Notes under the pieces: generated by a model | Databases searched by the model: none | Told to the model about the DNA's origin: nothing | What the model saw: only the letters and a program-made list of their open reading frames with translations | Translations under genes and position numbers: made by a program | NCBI GenBank assembly: GCA_937911965.1 | Contig: CALDPL010000079.1 | Location: 1-8,952, forward strand | Direction: 5' to 3' | Source: an uncultured Allomuricauda sp. | GTDB lineage: Bacteria; Bacteroidota; Bacteroidia; Flavobacteriales; Flavobacteriaceae | Length of the DNA stretch: 8,952 nt | Part shown: piece by piece, positions 7,273 through 8,952 of the stretch | How the letters are laid out: every line of letters begins with the position of its first letter | Position numbering within the stretch: the first letter of the stretch is position 1

Positions 7273-7318
7273 ATGTCGTTATGACAGCTTGTTCAAGAAA
7301 AACAATGACATTATGTCG
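7273..7318. promoter_or_regulatory. Paired mirrored palindromic elements upstream of hsp20 (candidate operator)
   Basis: On the minus strand, the transcribed strand sense for hsp20, the distal element is CGACATAATGTCAT (complement of 7305-7318) and the proximal one is TGTCATAACGACAT (complement of 7273-7286). Each is composed of the same two hexamers, CGACAT and TGTCAT, joined by AA, but in opposite order. The distal one contains the perfect palindrome GACATAATGTC; the proximal one is a 13-base palindrome with a single mismatch. Their centres are 32 bases apart, about three helical turns, and they lie about 70-115 bases upstream of the hsp20 start, immediately after the stop of the TerB-like gene. 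I cannot assign a known regulator. Confidence 0.4.
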
Positions 7319-7720
7319 CTAATTATACTGGGCTTTGAAGATGGCTATAAGCACTTCGGGGGGCACCAATTTATCCGGATAGTGATGCATCACTTCCAAG
7401 ACCTGGGAAATTCCCGCTGGGGGCAGGCCCAATTTAAGGCCCACATTGAAAAGAGCATCCAATTCCTTTTCGTGTTGTTCCCCATCGATGTTCATAAGAA
7501 GTATCAGCCGGTGGAACTGCACGATCCGATCGGCCGGGGACTTGAGGACCACCTTGGGCGACCTCTGTCGAAGCAGGCGTTCGAAGCTTTCCTTATCCAC
7601 TCCCAAGCCTGAGGCCACCTGGAGCAAAAACTTGTATTCGGATAGCTTTAGGGAATGGTCCACCCGTGCAAAGGCGATCATCTGTGAAAGTATACTCAAC
7701 TTTTCCTCATAGGTATCCAT
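7319..7720 (-). CDS. TerB-like (tellurite resistance/TerB family) small helical protein
   Basis: The 133-residue protein starts MDTYEEKLSILSQMIAF; an in-frame ATG six codons upstream (7738) is possible but gives only a non-conserved-looking MAKTGT extension. The sequence is nearly all helical, with two repeated helix-loop units led by an acidic motif: ARVDHSLKLSEYKFL near the N-terminus and NIDGEQHEKELDALF in the centre. This D-x(6)-E pattern is typical of TerB-fold proteins, which bind metal in characterised members. The role of these small chromosomal TerB-like proteins is not established; a link to envelope or metal stress is a guess. It is followed by hsp20 on the same strand after 114 bases. 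No tellurite (ter) operon partners are nearby. Family moderately sure, function unknown. Confidence 0.7.
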   Translation of the reverse strand: MDTYEEKLSILSQMIAFARVDHSLKLSEYKFLLQVASGLGVDKESFERLLRQRSPKVVLKSPADRIVQFHRLILLMNIDGEQHEKELDALFNVGLKLGLPPAGISQVLEVMHHYPDKLVPPEVLIAIFKAQYN

Positions 7721-7805
7721 AGTACCGGTTTTGGCCATGTGCTACCATAGATAACTCAAAACCCGGCATTTTAGTGCATTTCAAATTCGCCTTCACCGAG
7801 GGCCA

Positions 7806-7850
7806 AAAGAAAAAGGGCAGAAATCCACAATGGACCCCGCCCCTTTCTTT
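7806..7850 (-). terminator. Intrinsic terminator after sucC (possibly bidirectional)
   Basis: Arms at 7806-7818 (AAAGAAAAAGGGC) and 7839-7850 (GCCCCTTTCTTT) pair through a GC core, a one-base bulge and an A/T stretch. The loop holds a further 4-base-pair hairpin (TCCA at 7824-7827 with TGGA at 7831-7834). On the minus strand the core is followed by CCCTTTTTCTTTT, a good U-tract, 17 bases after the sucC stop. The plus strand also carries T-rich sequence after the stem, but no plus-strand gene ends here. Confidence 0.65.
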
Positions 7851-7866
7851 ATAAATCCAAATGGCA

Positions 7867-8715
7867 TCAACCCAAGAGTTCCTTCACCTTGTCGGCTGCC
7901 TCTTGGAACTGAACGGCGGAGTGTACCGCCAAGCCGGAATTGTCTATGATCTCCTTGGCAAGTTCGGCATTGGTACCCTGCAATCGAACGATAATGGGCA
8001 CCTGAATGGCGTCCCCCATGTTCTTATAGGCATCGACCACCCCTTGGGCGACCCGATCACAGCGTACGATGCCCCCAAATATATTGATCAGGATGGCCTT
8101 TACATTGGGGTCCTTCAAGATGATGCTGAAAGCCTCTTCCACCCTTTTGGCATCGGCGGTTCCCCCCACATCCAAAAAGTTTGCGGGTTCCCCCCCTGCC
8201 ATTTTGATAAGGTCCATGGTGGCCATGGCCAGACCTGCACCGTTCACCATACAGCCCACATTGCCGTCGAGATCCACATAGTTAAGGCCCACTTCCCGGG
8301 CCTCCACCTCTATGGGGTTCTCCTCACGAAGGTCACGCATTTCTGCATAGGCCTTCCTTCGGTACAGGGCGTTGTCATCGATGGATACCTTGGCATCCAC
8401 CGCCATGATCTTGTCATCGGAGGTCTTCAAAACCGGGTTGATCTCGAATAGGCTGGCATCACTTTGATCGTAGGCCTTGTAGAGGGCGGAAACAAATTTT
8501 ACCATCTCTTTGAAGGCAGTGCCGGAGAGTCCGAGATTGAAGGCGATTCGCCTTGCCTGAAAGGGCAATAGCCCCAGGCCCGGATCGATTTCCTCGGTAT
8601 AGATCAGCTCGGGGGTCTTCTCGGCCACCTCCTCTATATCCATGCCCCCTTCCGTGGAGTACATGATCATATTCTTGTACCAGGTATCTATCATAGGCTG
8701 TCCTTTGAGAAGCAA
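7867..8715 (-). pseudogene. sucC: Succinate-CoA ligase beta subunit, 5'-truncated
   Basis: SucC pairs with SucD to interconvert succinyl-CoA and succinate with ATP or GTP formation in the TCA cycle. Residues from NMIMYSTEGG (15-24 of this frame) to the end match the C-terminal two thirds of the Bacteroidetes protein, which is about 397 residues long. Visible are Mg ligands N93 in FEINPVL and D107 in AVDAK, the CoA-ligase domain from GNVGCMVNGAGLAMATMD (151-168), GGEPANFLDVGG (174-185) and the phosphate-station NIFGGIVRCD (211-220). About the first 129 residues, including the start MNLHEYQGK-type segment and most ATP-grasp binding residues, are absent. The frame upstream reads only MLLKGQPMIDTWYK (TTG start) and then a TAG, with no similarity. 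The remaining codons contain no stop or frameshift, so the break is recent, or it is an assembly join. As it stands it could not bind ATP normally. Confidence 0.85.
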
Positions 8716-8739
8716 ACAATAAAAGGGCGACTATGTTTA
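8704..8739 (+). promoter_or_regulatory. Weak candidate promoter for the oxidoreductase gene
   Basis: TTTG at 8704-8707 is followed after 24 bases by TATGTTTA (8732-8739), one mismatch from TAnnTTTG. The leader to the ATG at 8770 would be about 24 bases. The spacing is longer than normal. If real, it places native upstream sequence of the oxidoreductase on the right of the sucC break, between about 8674 and 8703. Confidence 0.25.
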
Positions 8740-8769
8740 AATTTACACTGAACGAAAAGTCCATATCCT

Positions 8770-8952
8770 ATGAAGAAAGAAGTAAAATTAAAGCCCATGC
8801 ATGCCGACACCGAGGCTCAGGCGGGTGAAATTCCAAATCCGCAAGCGCCGCAGAAGCGTTTGGGCTATGCACTGGTGGGACTGGGAAAGTTAACGCTGGA
8901 AGAGTTGGTTCCGGCCTTTGGTGCTTGCAAGCATTCGAAACTGGTTGCCCTT
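8770..8952 (+). CDS. Gfo/Idh/MocA family oxidoreductase, N-terminal part (runs off window)
   Basis: The 61 codons from ATG 8770 to the window end are open. A polar N-terminal extension of about 30 residues (MKKEVKLKPMHADTEAQAGE...) precedes RLGYALVGLGKLTLEELVPAF at 30-50, followed by CKHSKLVAL. This is the first strand and dinucleotide-binding turn of the glucose-fructose oxidoreductase-like NAD(P)-dependent dehydrogenases, which carry a GLGxLT variant of the G-x-G-x-x-G/A motif. I recall this extension plus GLGKLTL combination as a Bacteroidetes subgroup, unverified here. The substrate, probably a sugar or sugar derivative, cannot be deduced. The N-terminus is not a secretion signal that I can recognise. 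The gene is divergent from the truncated sucC, 54 bases away. Confidence 0.8.
   Translation, partial: MKKEVKLKPMHADTEAQAGEIPNPQAPQKRLGYALVGLGKLTLEELVPAFGACKHSKLVAL

Noticed and set aside
7861..8451. 196-codon plus-strand open frame over sucC
   Set aside because: Antisense shadow of the clearly homologous SucC sequence; it also starts within the sucC 3' end without a promoter.
8716..8764. Possible frameshifted remnant of the missing sucC 5' part upstream of 8715
   Set aside because: Other frames give only a chance-level resemblance (an isolated D-R pair); nothing like the SucC N-terminal sequence is found in any frame.
8770..8952. Codon or base composition shift suggesting transfer of the oxidoreductase gene
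   Set aside because: Only 61 codons are visible, too few to show a difference by eye.

Overview
The window reads as chromosomal DNA from a marine-type member of the Bacteroidetes, most likely family Flavobacteriaceae. This is inferred from three things: the gene families present (pRiA4b ORF-3-like protein, NdpA-type nucleoid protein, a Bacteroidetes-style SucC C-terminus and Gfo/Idh-type dehydrogenase), the lack of clear Shine-Dalgarno sequences before most starts, and sequences resembling the Bacteroidetes promoter (TTTG, about 20 bases, TAnnTTTG). Coding density is high and no stretch above 300 bases lacks a gene. I see no tRNA, rRNA, CRISPR array, transposase or insertion sequence.

Layout. 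Bases 1-51 are the tail of an upstream gene. Then come a small acidic pRiA4b ORF-3 family protein (95-589) and an NdpA-like nucleoid-associated protein (657-1715), both on +. The latter converges, with only 2 bases between stop codons, on a minus-strand gene of unknown function (1718-2788). That protein shows what looks like a divergent protein-kinase-like core. Divergent from it is a two-gene ABC exporter: ATPase (TTG start, 2865-3761) and membrane subunit (3774-4607). uvrB, complete, follows at 4694-6685.

From 6689 to 8715 everything is on the minus strand. A small heat shock protein (6779-7204) ends in a clear intrinsic terminator whose T-tract overlaps the uvrB stop codon. A TerB-like protein lies at 7319-7720. 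The 3' two thirds of sucC lie at 7867-8715, with its own terminator. The last 183 bases carry the start of a Gfo/Idh/MocA family oxidoreductase on +, running off the window.

The genes are mostly housekeeping or stress functions (DNA repair, protein folding, efflux, TCA cycle), and I do not see a recognisable new multi-gene system. Three things deserve attention: the cryptic kinase-like protein; the sucC gene, which lacks about its first 129 codons and abuts the promoter region of an unrelated gene; and a pair of mirrored 14-base elements 32 bases apart upstream of hsp20 that look like a stress-regulator binding site.
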